DNA of 64,000 nucleotides. It comes from Pseudomonas paraeruginosa PA7. Lineage in GTDB: Bacteria; Pseudomonadota; Gammaproteobacteria; Pseudomonadales; Pseudomonadaceae. The stretch is from assembly GCF_000017205.1 (NCBI RefSeq), contig NC_009656.1, positions 496,001 through 560,000 on the forward strand, in the 5' to 3' direction. A program made the translations under genes and the position numbers. Positions 27,501 through 36,387 of this stretch are shown in pieces. A model generated the notes under the pieces. That model saw nothing but the letters and a program-made list of their open reading frames with translations. It did not search any database and was not told the DNA's origin. Position 1 is the stretch's first letter, and every line of letters starts with the position of its first letter.

Positions 27501-30500
27501 CCGGAAGTCGAGGCGCAGCAGCCGGTGGCCCCGGAGGATGGCGCCCCGGCACTGCCGTTGGCCGACGCGCCGCAGGCCGCCGCCGAGGCGGAGAGCGACG
27601 TCGAGCTGCTCGATCCGCAACTCCTGGAAATCTTCACCAACGAGGCGGAGACCCACCTGGAGGCCCTGGTCGGCTTCCTCGCCGACTGCGCCCGCGAACT
27701 GCCGCAGCCGGTCACCGACGCCTTGCAGCGCGCCCTGCATACCCTCAAGGGCAGCGCGCACATGGCCGGCATCCTGCCGATCGCCGAGATCGCCACGCCG
27801 CTGGAAAAACTGGTCAAGGAATACAAGTCCAACCTGCTCGCCTTCGACCTGCGCGAAGCCGAGCTGCTGCACGACGCCGAGCAGCTGTTCCGCATCGGCC
27901 TGGAGCAGGTCGGCGAGCGCCGTCCGCTGAATCCGATTCCCGGCAGCGTCGCGTTGCTGGAGCGGATCGAGGCGCTGCATCAGGAGCGCATCGCCTCGCT
28001 CGAGGCCGATCGCTACAGCGATGCCGGAGAGCGCCGCGATCCGCTGCTGATCGAAGCCTTCCTCGCCGAAGGCATGGACATCCTGCTGGACGCCGAGGAC
28101 CTGCTCGAGCGCTGGCACGAGCATCCGCAGGAGCGCCAGGAACTGAGTGCGCTGCGCGAGGAACTCAGCGCCCTGGGCCGCGGCGCCCAGCACGCCGAGT
28201 TGCCGCAGGTGGAAGAACTCTGCCAGGCCTTGCTGACGCTGTATGAGGCCGTCGAGCAGGGCCGCCTGGCGGTCAGCCCGGCGTTCTTCGAGGAAGCCCG
28301 CCAGGCCCACGAAGCATTGATCGGGATGATGGACCAGGTCGCCGCCGGCCTGCAGGTGACGCCTCGTCCCGAGCGGGTCGCGGCCCTGCAGGAACTGCTG
28401 GAAACGCCCGCCGCCGAAACCGTTCCGTTCATCGATCCGGAGAGCCTCGACGCCGACGATTTCCCCCCGGAAGACCAAGAGTCGACCCTCCCCGGGGCGG
28501 TCTTCGAAGAGACCGGGGTGCCTGTCGAGGAGACCGTGTCGGCGGCGCCTGCGCCGGCTCCCGGCCGCGAGCTGGACGAGGAAATGGTGTCGATCTTCCT
28601 CGAAGAGGCGGTGGATATCCTCGAAAGCGCCGGCCAGGCCCTGGCCCAATGGCAAGCCGAGCCGGGCGCGCTGTCTTCGCTCAACGCCCTGCAGCGCGAC
28701 CTGCACACCCTCAAGGGTGGCGCGCGGATGGCCCAGATCGCCGAGATCGGCGACCTCGCCCACGAACTGGAGTCTCTCTACGAGGGCCTGGTCGACCGCC
28801 GCTACCAGCATTCCCCGCGACTCTCCGAGCTGTTGCAGGCGTGTCACGACCGCCTGGCCGAGCAACTCGAGCAGTTGAGCGCCGGCCGGGCGCTGGCCGA
28901 CCCGGAAGACCTGATCCTGGCGATCCGCCAATTCCGCCAGGGCCCGCTGGCCGAGGCGGCGCAGGGCGAGGCGCAGAGTCCCGCCGAGGAACCCGTCGCG
29001 CCTGCCGGCGAGGAGCCTGCCGAGACGCCGCAGCCCGCTGCGGAGGCTTTCGAGGAGCGCGATCCCGAGCTGGTGGAGATCTTCCTCGAAGAAGGCTTCG
29101 ATATCCTCGACAGCGCCGCCGCCGCGCTGCAACGCTGGATCGACGACGTCGACAACACCATCGAGCTGGAAGCCCTGCAGCGCGACCTGCATACCCTCAA
29201 GGGCGGTGCGCGGATGGCCGAGATCGCTGAGATCGGCGACCTCGCCCACGAGCTCGAATTCCTCTACGAGGGTCTCTGCGGCGGACGCCTGCGCGCCAGC
29301 CCGCCCTTGTTCGGCCTGCTGCAGCGCTGCCACGACGAGCTGGCCGAGATGCTCGAGGCGGTACGTGGCCAGCGCGAGCTGCCCGACGGCCAGGCGCTGA
29401 TCGCGGAGATCAGGCGCCTGCGCAGCGATCCCGAGGAGCAACTGAGCGTACCCACCAGCGTCAGCCTCAAGCCGCTGGCGGGGAAGGGCGCGGCGGCCGA
29501 TGAGAGCGAGATCCTCGATATCTTCCTCGAGGAAGCCGACGACCTGCTGGAGAATCTCGAACTGGCGCTCGGCCGCTGGGACGGCGGCAGCGGCGACGCC
29601 CAGCCGCTGGACGACCTGCTGCGGATCCTGCACACCCTCAAGGGCGGCGCGCGACTGGCCGGCCAGACCGAGCTGGGCAACCTGGCCCACGACCTCGAGC
29701 AGCATCTTACCGACGCGCAGCAACAGGGCGCGCCGTGGCCGGACAGCCTGCTGCTGGATGCGCAGTCGGGACTGGAAGGCCTGCAGCGGCAGGTCGACCT
29801 GCTGCGCGAGCGGCTGGCCGAGGACGACGAGGCCGGTGAGCGCCCCGAGGCTGCCCAGGCGCCGGTCCAGGCCGACGATACCGATCGCGCGGTGGCCTCC
29901 GCGCTGGCCGAGCTGACCCGCCTGGCCCCGGCGGCCGGCGCGATCATGGCGGCCGAGGCGGCGCCTCCGGCTGCCCCGGCCACCACCCTGCCGTTCGTGC
30001 GCAAGGCCCGGGAAGCCGCCCAGGAAGCCGCTTCCCGGCGTGCCCCGCAGGAACTGGTGAAGGTGCCGGCGGAACTGCTGGAGAACCTGGTCAACCTGGC
30101 GGGCGAGACTTCGATTTTCCGCGGCCGGGTCGAGCAGCAGGTGAGCGACGTCGGCTTCACCCTCGGCGAGATGGAGTCCACCATCGAGCGGGTGCGCGAC
30201 CAGTTGCGCCGCCTCGACACCGAGACCCAGGCGCAGATCCTCTCGCGCCACCAGGCCGACGCCGAACGCGCCGGCTACGAGGAATTCGACCCGCTGGAAA
30301 TGGACCGCTATTCGCAGTTGCAGCAGCTCTCGCGCGCGCTGTTCGAATCGGCTTCCGACCTTCTCGACCTGAAGGAAACCCTGGCGGCGAAGAACCGCGA
30401 CGCGGAGACCCTGCTGCTGCAACAGGCGCGGGTCAACACCGAACTCCAGGAAGGCCTGATGCGCACCCGCATGGTGCCGTTCGACCGCCTGGTGCCGCGC

Positions 30501-31916
30501 TTGCGGCGGATCGTCCGGCAGGTCGCCGGCGAGCTTGGCAAGCAGGTCGAGTTCGTGGTCGGCAACGCCGACGGCGAGATGGACCGTACCGTCCTCGAGC
30601 GCATCGTCGCGCCGCTGGAGCACATGCTGCGCAACGCCGTGGACCACGGCATCGAGTCCGGCGAGACGCGCCGCGCGGCCGGCAAGCCGGAGCACGGGAC
30701 GATCCGCCTGAACATCGGCCGCGAGGGCGGCGACATCCTCCTCACCCTTTCCGACGACGGCGCCGGCATCCGCCTCGACGCGGTGCGGCGCAAGGCCATC
30801 GAGCGTGGCCTGATGAGCGCCGACAGCGACCTGAGCGATCATGAGGTGTTGCAGTTCGTGCTCGAGTCCGGCTTCTCCACCGCCGAGAAGGTCACCCAGA
30901 TCTCCGGACGCGGCGTCGGCCTCGACGTGGCCAACTCCGAGGTCAAGCAGCTCGGCGGCTCGGTGAGCATCCAGACCGAGCCGGGCCAGGGCACCCGCTT
31001 CAACGTGCGGCTGCCGTTCACCGTGTCGGTGAACCGGGCGCTGATGGTGCTCTCCGGCGAGGATCTCTACGCGGTGCCGCTGAACACCATCGAGGGCATC
31101 GTGCGGGTTTCCCCCTACGAACTGGAGGCGCTCTACGAACAGCGCGGCGAGGCGGGGCTGGATACGCCCAGCTTCGAATACGCCGGGCAGTCCTACGAGC
31201 TGAAATACCTCGGCGAACTGCTGAACAACGGCCAGGAGCCCAAGCTGGTCGGCCAGTCGCTGCCGCTGCCGGTGATCCTGGTGCGCTCCTCGGAACACGC
31301 GGTGGCGGTGCAGGTCGACTCGCTGGCCGGTTCCCGCGAGATCGTGGTGAAGAGCCTCGGGCCGCAATTCGCCGGGGTTGCCGGGATTTCCGGGGCGACC
31401 CTGCTCGGCGATGGCCGGGTGGTGGTGATCCTCGACCTGCTGGCGACCATCCGTTCCCGACACGCGCTGCTCGGCCAGGAAAGCCGCCGCGAACGCCTGG
31501 CGTTGCGCCAGGAAACGGCGGCGAGCGAGAGCGAGCAGCAGCGGCCGCCACTGGTGATGGTGGTGGACGACTCGGTCACCGTGCGCAAGGTCACCACGCG
31601 CCTGCTGGAGCGCAACGGCATGAACGTGCTCACCGCGAAGGATGGCGTGGACGCCATCGCCCAGCTCCAGGAGCACCGTCCGGATATCCTCCTGCTGGAC
31701 ATCGAGATGCCGCGCATGGACGGTTTCGAGGTCGCCACCCTGGTGCGCCACGACGAGCGCCTGGGCAACCTGCCGATCATCATGATCACCTCGCGGACCG
31801 GCGAGAAGCACCGCGAGCGCGCGCTGGGCATCGGCGTCAACCAGTACCTCGGCAAGCCTTACCAGGAAACCGAGCTGCTGGAAGCCATCCAGTCCCTGGT
31901 CGGCCAGCATGACTGA
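24540..31916 (+). CDS. chpA: ChpA, giant hybrid chemosensory histidine kinase
   Basis: About 2,458 residues. Phosphotransfer domains carry H-T-L-K-G motifs with His at 891, 1067, 1389, 1551 and 1698; an N-terminal variant has His49 in YVHQGQG. A CheA core follows: dimerisation near KVPAELLENLVNLAGE, N-box HMLRNAVDHGIE, G boxes SDDGAGI and SGRGVGLDV, then a CheW-like domain (LYAVPLNTIEGIV) and a receiver with Asp2387 (LLLDIEMPRMDG). Published maps list six Hpt plus Ser and Thr variants; one degenerate module near 28150 fits. Acidic Pro/Ala linkers join modules. GGAG precedes the ATG at 24540; the ATG at 24525 overlaps pilK. I recall PAO1 ChpA as 2,472 residues, so linker indels are likely. Confidence 0.97.
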   Translation: MGDRHDYVALEWVKGEIAETLKQARQALEAFVENPQDPTRMRFCLTYVHQGQGTLQMVEFYGAALLAEEMEQLVQALLDGRVPNQGEALEVLMQAILQLPVYLDRIQTARRDLPMVVLPLLNDLRAARGEKLLSETSLFAPDLSRRQPQLDGEAIAQLRTDELGGLLRKLRQTQQMALVGLLRNQDVATSLGYLARVYARLEGLCREAPLGPLWSIASGLVEGLANGSVVNSASVRTLLRQLDRELKRLVEQGADGLNQAAPDELIKNLLFYVAKAPSQSPRIRALKEQYRLDEALPDHETVDAERARLAGPDRDAMRSVVGALCEELVRIKDSLDLFVRSDRAHPAELDALLAPLKQIADTLAVLGFGQPRKVILDQLDVVHALAQGRREPSDATLMDVAGALLYVEATLAGMAGPGDERNSEESRLPTTDVAQIHQLVIKEARNGLEQAKDAIIEFIASQWNHEHLARVPELLTQVRGGLAMIPLERAASLLETCNRYIQEQLLARRAVPDWQSLDTLADAITSVEYYLERLSEDHESQSDLILDVAEDSLANLGYTLKPHSSAPAEPSLSEPGAVESPIAEPEMPEVIAEAAEAPLQPPADTASAEATREDAPQLASDDNRTLGEVAPDAGEASLDLALDLSLDGSSDVPPALPEVVEESGQSQSTPAPARSLEDFNLDEIDLSGLDLPADAAPASEPAPLADWSLPEQWGLGDDLAQPALVFDAPLESLEPLPAPEPFDGPAEQELALDSFDPLPLDVALPEAEVEVSAWEGSSLEELDLSDLDLPEVQLPEVETPPAAEALASEAPALSLAEVMAAPVQPINPPAQNVPVSLLPPPADEEPVDEELREVFIEEAGEVLETIGQYLPAWKADQDDREALTEVRRAFHTLKGSGRMVRALVIGELAWSIENLFNRVLDRSIAASEPVRSVVDQVVALLPELVEEFAANAQRQRDDVDLLAATAHALARGEPLPEPPAPDDRGVPPEVEAQQPVAPEDGAPALPLADAPQAAAEAESDVELLDPQLLEIFTNEAETHLEALVGFLADCARELPQPVTDALQRALHTLKGSAHMAGILPIAEIATPLEKLVKEYKSNLLAFDLREAELLHDAEQLFRIGLEQVGERRPLNPIPGSVALLERIEALHQERIASLEADRYSDAGERRDPLLIEAFLAEGMDILLDAEDLLERWHEHPQERQELSALREELSALGRGAQHAELPQVEELCQALLTLYEAVEQGRLAVSPAFFEEARQAHEALIGMMDQVAAGLQVTPRPERVAALQELLETPAAETVPFIDPESLDADDFPPEDQESTLPGAVFEETGVPVEETVSAAPAPAPGRELDEEMVSIFLEEAVDILESAGQALAQWQAEPGALSSLNALQRDLHTLKGGARMAQIAEIGDLAHELESLYEGLVDRRYQHSPRLSELLQACHDRLAEQLEQLSAGRALADPEDLILAIRQFRQGPLAEAAQGEAQSPAEEPVAPAGEEPAETPQPAAEAFEERDPELVEIFLEEGFDILDSAAAALQRWIDDVDNTIELEALQRDLHTLKGGARMAEIAEIGDLAHELEFLYEGLCGGRLRASPPLFGLLQRCHDELAEMLEAVRGQRELPDGQALIAEIRRLRSDPEEQLSVPTSVSLKPLAGKGAAADESEILDIFLEEADDLLENLELALGRWDGGSGDAQPLDDLLRILHTLKGGARLAGQTELGNLAHDLEQHLTDAQQQGAPWPDSLLLDAQSGLEGLQRQVDLLRERLAEDDEAGERPEAAQAPVQADDTDRAVASALAELTRLAPAAGAIMAAEAAPPAAPATTLPFVRKAREAAQEAASRRAPQELVKVPAELLENLVNLAGETSIFRGRVEQQVSDVGFTLGEMESTIERVRDQLRRLDTETQAQILSRHQADAERAGYEEFDPLEMDRYSQLQQLSRALFESASDLLDLKETLAAKNRDAETLLLQQARVNTELQEGLMRTRMVPFDRLVPRLRRIVRQVAGELGKQVEFVVGNADGEMDRTVLERIVAPLEHMLRNAVDHGIESGETRRAAGKPEHGTIRLNIGREGGDILLTLSDDGAGIRLDAVRRKAIERGLMSADSDLSDHEVLQFVLESGFSTAEKVTQISGRGVGLDVANSEVKQLGGSVSIQTEPGQGTRFNVRLPFTVSVNRALMVLSGEDLYAVPLNTIEGIVRVSPYELEALYEQRGEAGLDTPSFEYAGQSYELKYLGELLNNGQEPKLVGQSLPLPVILVRSSEHAVAVQVDSLAGSREIVVKSLGPQFAGVAGISGATLLGDGRVVVILDLLATIRSRHALLGQESRRERLALRQETAASESEQQRPPLVMVVDDSVTVRKVTTRLLERNGMNVLTAKDGVDAIAQLQEHRPDILLLDIEMPRMDGFEVATLVRHDERLGNLPIIMITSRTGEKHRERALGIGVNQYLGKPYQETELLEAIQSLVGQHD

Positions 31917-32940
31917 GCGTGCCACGCCGCGGGTCGCGGTGATCGCCGACACCTCGCTGCAGCGCCACGTGCTGCAGCAGGCGCTGCTCGGCCATGGCTA
32001 CGAGGTGGTGCTCAACGCCGACCCGGCCAGGGTCGACGACGCCGCGCTGGAGTGCGCGCCCGACCTGTGGCTGGTGGACCTGACCCAGCAGGACGACTCG
32101 CCGCTGCTGGACAGCCTGCTGGAGCAGGACCGCGCGCCGGTGCTGTTCGGCGAGGGCCACGCGCCGGAGCGGCATACCGAACATTACCCGCGCTGGGAGC
32201 GGCGGCTGATCGCCAAGCTGAAGCGCTTGATCGGCGACCCCAGCGATGGCGTTGGCGATAGCCTCGGCGCATTGCTCGACGAAGAGCGTCCAGCGCGCCT
32301 GGAGATTCCCGGCGATCTCGCGGCGATGCCGCTGCAGGCCGGTGAGCCGGCCCGCGAGGTATGGCTGCTGGCGGCCTCGCTCGGCGGGCCGGCGGCGGTC
32401 AAGGCGTTCCTCGACGCCCTGCCCGGCGGCCTGCCGATCGCCTTCCTCTATGCCCAGCACATCGATGCCAGCTTCGAGCAGAGCCTGCCGCAGGCCGTCG
32501 GCCGGCACAGCCAGTGGCACGTGAAGAACGTCCGCGATGGCGAAGCGCTGCGCTGCGGCGAAGTCCAGGTGGTGCCGGTGCTCCATGAGCTCGGTTTTCA
32601 CCATGACGGGCGGCTGAAATGCAGCCAGCGTCCCTGGCCCGAGCCCTACACGCCGTCCATCGACCAGATGATGCTCAACCTGGCCCAGCAGTTCGGCCCG
32701 GACTGCGGGGTGATCGTGTTCAGCGGCATGGGGAGCGACGGCAGCGCCGCCGCCGCCTATGTGCGGCGCCAGGGCGGCGAGGTGTGGACCCAGCGCGCCG
32801 ACAGTTGCGTCTGTTCGAGCATGCCGGACAGCTTGCGCGAGGCCGGTTACAGCAGTTTCAATGCCAGCCCACGCGAACTGGCCGAGGCATTGGTCAAGCA
32901 TCTGGCCGCACGCTGCGCGCCGACAGGAGTCGAAACATGA
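31909..32940 (+). CDS. chpB: ChpB, CheB-type receptor methylesterase
   Basis: A 343-residue protein overlapping chpA by 8 bases. The C-terminal methylesterase domain has the Ser in LLAASLGGPAAV, the His in LYAQHIDASF and the Asp in FSGMGSDGSAA. The N-terminal 100 residues resemble a receiver but lack the usual phospho-acceptor context (WLVDLTQQDDSP replaces D-x-x-MP), so activity may not be phosphorylation-gated in the standard way. It opposes PilK on PilJ. The chpC start overlaps its stop (ATGA). Confidence 0.96.
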   Translation: MTERATPRVAVIADTSLQRHVLQQALLGHGYEVVLNADPARVDDAALECAPDLWLVDLTQQDDSPLLDSLLEQDRAPVLFGEGHAPERHTEHYPRWERRLIAKLKRLIGDPSDGVGDSLGALLDEERPARLEIPGDLAAMPLQAGEPAREVWLLAASLGGPAAVKAFLDALPGGLPIAFLYAQHIDASFEQSLPQAVGRHSQWHVKNVRDGEALRCGEVQVVPVLHELGFHHDGRLKCSQRPWPEPYTPSIDQMMLNLAQQFGPDCGVIVFSGMGSDGSAAAAYVRRQGGEVWTQRADSCVCSSMPDSLREAGYSSFNASPRELAEALVKHLAARCAPTGVET

Positions 32941-33443
32941 ACCAGGCCGTGATCGAGCAGGATGGCATGAGCCGCAAACCCCTCGCCGCCCCGACCCCGG
33001 ACAGCCTCACCGGGCTGCTCCTGCCGCTGAGCGACCGCACCCTGCTGTTGCCCAACGTCGCCGTGGCCGAGCTGATCGCCTATCGCAACCCGCAGGTCGC
33101 CGCCGGCCTGCCGCAGTGGTACCTCGGCCAGGTCGCCTGGCGCGACCTGCGCCTGCCGCTGCTGTCCTTCGAAACGGCTTCCAGCGGCGAGCGGCAGCCG
33201 GTCCTCGGCAGCAGCGCGCGGGTGGTGGTGATCAACGCCCTCGGCGGTCGTCCCCATGTGAAATTCCTCGCCCTGCTGGTGCAGGGCATCCCCCGCTCGG
33301 TGCGGCTGGACGCCAATCTTGCGGCCACTGCCGCGCCGCTGGCGGCGCTGGAACTGGCGGCGGTGGACATCGGCGGCGAAACCGCGCGGATTCCGGACCT
33401 GGCCGGACTGGAAGAGAAGCTCGCCGACGCCGGCCTGATCTGA
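32937..33443 (+). CDS. chpC: ChpC, second CheW-like coupling protein
   Basis: A 168-residue CheW-type protein with LLLPLSDRTLLLPNVAVAELI (about 27-47), WYLGQVAWRDLRLPLLSFE (about 61-79) and VVVINALGGRPHVKFLALLVQGIPR. It is a second adaptor for ChpA beside PilI, thought to connect other receptors. The start ATG overlaps the chpB stop. Frames that begin further upstream are chpB shadows. chpD starts 7 bases after its stop. Confidence 0.95.
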   Translation: MNQAVIEQDGMSRKPLAAPTPDSLTGLLLPLSDRTLLLPNVAVAELIAYRNPQVAAGLPQWYLGQVAWRDLRLPLLSFETASSGERQPVLGSSARVVVINALGGRPHVKFLALLVQGIPRSVRLDANLAATAAPLAALELAAVDIGGETARIPDLAGLEEKLADAGLI

Positions 33444-33450
33444 GCCGCCC

Positions 33451-34245
33451 ATGGCCGGCCTGCAGCATGCGCGGATCGGCGCCTCCCTCGAGGTAGCCTG
33501 CGCCAGCCTGGCCGGGCATCGCTTCGAGAAGCACAGCCATGACGAGTTCGTCATCAGCGCCAACCTGTGCGGGCTGGAGGAGATCTGGCTGGACGGTCGC
33601 ACCTTCCAGGCCGACAGCGGCGACCTGACCCTCTACAACCCGGGGCAGATCCAGGGCGGCGGCGTCCGCGACGGCCAGCCCTGGCGCTTCGCCAGCCTCT
33701 ATCTGCCTGCCGCCGAGCTGGCGAACAGCCTGGATCTTTCCTCCGTCGAGTTCGACCGCCCGCTGCTGCGCAGTCCGGCGCTGGGCCGCGAGTTGGCCGC
33801 CAGCATCGAAGCCTTGCTGGCCAGCGACCGTTTCGCCCGCGAACGGGGCGAGGAGCGCCTGCTGGAATTCCTCGGTCGCCTGCTGGCGGCGAGCGGAACC
33901 CGCCTGCCACGCAGGGCCGACCCGGGGCGCCCGGCTGTCGTCCGTCTGCAGGCGCTGCTCGCCGAGCACCTGGCCGAACCGCCGGACCTGGATGGCATGG
34001 CGGAGCAGGTGGGCCTGTCGAAGTACCACCTGCTGCGGGCCTTCAAGAAGGCCACCGGGCTTAGCCCGCGACAGTGGAGCATGCAATTGCGCACCCGCCG
34101 CGCCCTCGGCCTGTTGCGCCGTGGCCTGGCGGTGGGCGAGGTGGCCCACGCCCTGGGCTTCGCCGACCAGAGCCACCTGACCCGTTACTTCAGCAGCGCC
34201 TACGGTATCTCGCCGGGCCGCTACCAGCGCGCCGTGCGCGGCTGA
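33451..34245 (+). CDS. chpD: ChpD, AraC-family transcription regulator
   Basis: A 264-residue AraC regulator. The N-terminal cupin-like sensor half includes HRFEKHSHDEFVIS (17-30), the AraC ligand-pocket pattern, and YNPGQIQGGG. Two helix-turn-helix units end the chain: LDGMAEQVGLSKYHLLRAFK and VAHALGFADQSHLTRYFSSA, followed by GISPGRYQ. Its targets are not known; within the cluster chpDE are not needed for twitching. It resembles regulators of LysE exporters, fitting its neighbour chpE 76 bases on. Confidence 0.94.
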   Translation: MAGLQHARIGASLEVACASLAGHRFEKHSHDEFVISANLCGLEEIWLDGRTFQADSGDLTLYNPGQIQGGGVRDGQPWRFASLYLPAAELANSLDLSSVEFDRPLLRSPALGRELAASIEALLASDRFARERGEERLLEFLGRLLAASGTRLPRRADPGRPAVVRLQALLAEHLAEPPDLDGMAEQVGLSKYHLLRAFKKATGLSPRQWSMQLRTRRALGLLRRGLAVGEVAHALGFADQSHLTRYFSSAYGISPGRYQRAVRG

Positions 34246-34321
34246 CCTGCGCAATCCGGTTCAAGTTTCCAGCGCCGCCGACGGGGATAATCCGGCGACC
34301 CACCCGCGGAGACGCCGTTCC

Positions 34322-34933
34322 ATGCTCGCCATCTTTCTCGCTGCCCTGCTGTTCGGTTTTGCCTTCAATATCTCCCCTGGAGCGGTGTTCAGCGAAACGC
34401 TGCGCCGCGGTTTGACCGGTGGCTTCCGCCCGGCGTTGCTGGTGCAGTTGGGCTCGTTGATCGGCGATGCGGTCTGGGCCCTGCTCGGCCTTACCGGACT
34501 GGCGCTGCTGCTGGGCTACGAGCAGGTGCGGATGCCCCTGACCCTGGTTTGCGCCGTCTACCTGGCCTGGCTCGGCGTGCAGGGCCTGCGCGACGCCTGG
34601 AATCCACCGCTGGCGGCGGAAAACGTCGGCGAGCAGGGACGCAACGCCTTCGGCGCCGGCGCGGCGATCTCCCTGTCCAACCCGAAGAACCTGGTCTATT
34701 GGGGGGCCCTCGGCAGCGCCCTGGCGGGGATCGTCGACGGCACGCCGAACCAGGCGCAGTCGCTGGTGTTCTTCGCCGGCTTCATGCTCTCGTCGCTGAT
34801 CTGGTGCTTCTGCTGCGCAGCGCTGGTGGACTGGCTGCGGCGCAACACCTCGCTGTTCTGGCACCGCGTCAGCTACGCCGGCTGCGGCGTGCTCCTGCTC
34901 GGCCTGGCGGGATTGGCGCTGCGCGGCCTGTAG
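34322..34933 (+). CDS. chpE: ChpE, LysE-family exporter
   Basis: A 203-residue LysE/RhtB-type transporter with about six membrane helices. The N-terminus FNISPGAVFSETLRRGLTGG and SNPKNLVYWGALGSALAG match the family's two conserved loops. It should export an amino acid or analogue; the substrate is unknown. An AraC regulator directly before a LysE exporter is a common pair, so chpDE may be an independent two-gene unit that rides with the chp cluster. Its stop is 4 bases from convergent PA0418-like DNA, with no terminator between. Confidence 0.93.
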   Translation: MLAIFLAALLFGFAFNISPGAVFSETLRRGLTGGFRPALLVQLGSLIGDAVWALLGLTGLALLLGYEQVRMPLTLVCAVYLAWLGVQGLRDAWNPPLAAENVGEQGRNAFGAGAAISLSNPKNLVYWGALGSALAGIVDGTPNQAQSLVFFAGFMLSSLIWCFCCAALVDWLRRNTSLFWHRVSYAGCGVLLLGLAGLALRGL

Positions 34934-34937
34934 CGTC

Positions 34938-36311
34938 TCAGGCCAGCGCCGGGCGCCGCCGCAGCAGGCGCTGGCGCAGGCTTTCGAACGTGCCGAGGTC
35001 GACATGCCGGGCATGGTCGCCGACGACGATCCGCCCGTCGGGCAACTTCGCCCAGTGCTGTAGTCCGCCCTCCAGGTCCAGTTCGCCGTAGCGGATGCGC
35101 AGCGCCCGGCCGGATTCGGGGTGCCAGAGCTGGGCGAGGTCGCGCGAGCGATGCGGTTCCAGCCACGGCGCCAGGAGCAGCCAGCCTCCGTCCAGGGCCT
35201 GGAGCTTCAGGTAGGGTCCCTCGGCCAGGCCGTCCAGCGAGTGGCTGCGGATCTCGCCGCTGTCGAGCCGGCCTTCGCAGAGCGTCTCCCGCTCCAGCCA
35301 GACTATGCTCCCGGGCGCCACCGAGGTCGGTTGCGCCGGATCGGCGGGCAGATCCTTGCCGACGGGGAACGGCAGGGGCTGGATGCGTGCCTCGCGCCAT
35401 TCGAAGAACTGCCCGCGGGAGAGCAGGCAGACGCGCTCGTCCGGAGTGGTGAAGACCGCCGGCGGATTCTCGATGGAGCGCCGCGCTTGCGGCACCTCGA
35501 AGAGCAACCGCGGTTCGCCGTTGCCCCGGGCGAAGCCGGGATAGAGGAAGACCAGGCCACGGTCGACCAGCAGCAGGTCCTCTCCGGCCAGGCCGATGGC
35601 AAGTTCCGGGGTGCGGCGTTGGCGCAACGATTGCGCCGGCGGCAGCGGCAAGGGCGGTAGTTCGGGCGTCAACGAGGCGAGATCGCGGGAGCGTTGCAGC
35701 CAGGCGTAGGGGCTTCCCGAACCGGTCATCCTGACCCAGGCGTGCAGGCCGTCCGCCGAACTGGCCCGGCAGAGCAGCGCGCCCCGGGTTTCCTCTGCAC
35801 CATCGGGCAGGCGCCGTAGCCTGGGCCACTGGCGCAGGTCCAGCAGGTCGCTGCTGTCTTCACCCGGCAGGCGGCCGGTGGCCAGGCCGGGCGCCAGGTG
35901 CTCGGTGCGTTCGAGGCAGATGTAGGCCGAAGCCGCCGCCAGGCCGGCCGGCGTGGCGGCGGGGAGCGTCGCCGGGGCGCCTTCGGCGGCGTCTTCCTGG
36001 CGCAGCGTGCGGGCGTTGTGGCCCTGCGCTGCGAGCGCATCGAGGAGGCGCTGGCTGTGGGGGGCGCCGATCACGTACAGGTTCAGGCTGTCGTCTTCGT
36101 CCAGGCGTTCCACCAACGCCAGTCCCAGGGATTCCAGCTCCTGGCCGAGGGCCGGCAGGAAATCCTCGGGAAGGTCGTCGCGCAGGCGCTCCAGCAGCGT
36201 CTCCAGCGCGGCGGAGGCCAGTTGCGGGAAGCGTCCGGCATAGTCTCGGCGGAGTACGCCGAGCACATCGGGCAGGCGGATCTTCCAATCGAAGGTAACG
36301 GGCGTGTCCAT
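34938..36311 (-). CDS. Unrecognised 457-residue soluble protein
   Basis: I do not recognise a domain. The chain is soluble, acidic, with no signal peptide or membrane span, and rich in Leu, Arg and Trp. The N-terminal third is helical (LSSAALETLLERLRDDLPED-like spacing); from about residue 150 short beta-type repeats with W, G and D at turns (GLAEGPYLKLQALDGGWLLL, LPDGRIVVGDHARH) suggest a beta-propeller-like fold. No good ribosome site precedes the ATG at 36311; a GTG at 36353 is an alternative. It lies between chpE (convergent, 4 bases) and rsmE (76 bases upstream, same strand). PAO1 PA0418 by order. Confidence 0.8.
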   Translation of the reverse strand: MDTPVTFDWKIRLPDVLGVLRRDYAGRFPQLASAALETLLERLRDDLPEDFLPALGQELESLGLALVERLDEDDSLNLYVIGAPHSQRLLDALAAQGHNARTLRQEDAAEGAPATLPAATPAGLAAASAYICLERTEHLAPGLATGRLPGEDSSDLLDLRQWPRLRRLPDGAEETRGALLCRASSADGLHAWVRMTGSGSPYAWLQRSRDLASLTPELPPLPLPPAQSLRQRRTPELAIGLAGEDLLLVDRGLVFLYPGFARGNGEPRLLFEVPQARRSIENPPAVFTTPDERVCLLSRGQFFEWREARIQPLPFPVGKDLPADPAQPTSVAPGSIVWLERETLCEGRLDSGEIRSHSLDGLAEGPYLKLQALDGGWLLLAPWLEPHRSRDLAQLWHPESGRALRIRYGELDLEGGLQHWAKLPDGRIVVGDHARHVDLGTFESLRQRLLRRRPALA

Positions 36312-36387
36312 GCGTGCGATCCGTTGCGAAGTGGGCTGCGCAACGGTATTCACTGGCTGCCGCCGTTGTAAAGCGGCGGGAGGGATA

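Noticed and set aside
26334..31952. A 1,872-codon open frame antisense to chpA
   Set aside because: Same GC-bias effect; the product is repetitive Leu/Gln/Arg/Gly sequence without domains, while the plus strand encodes a full ChpA.
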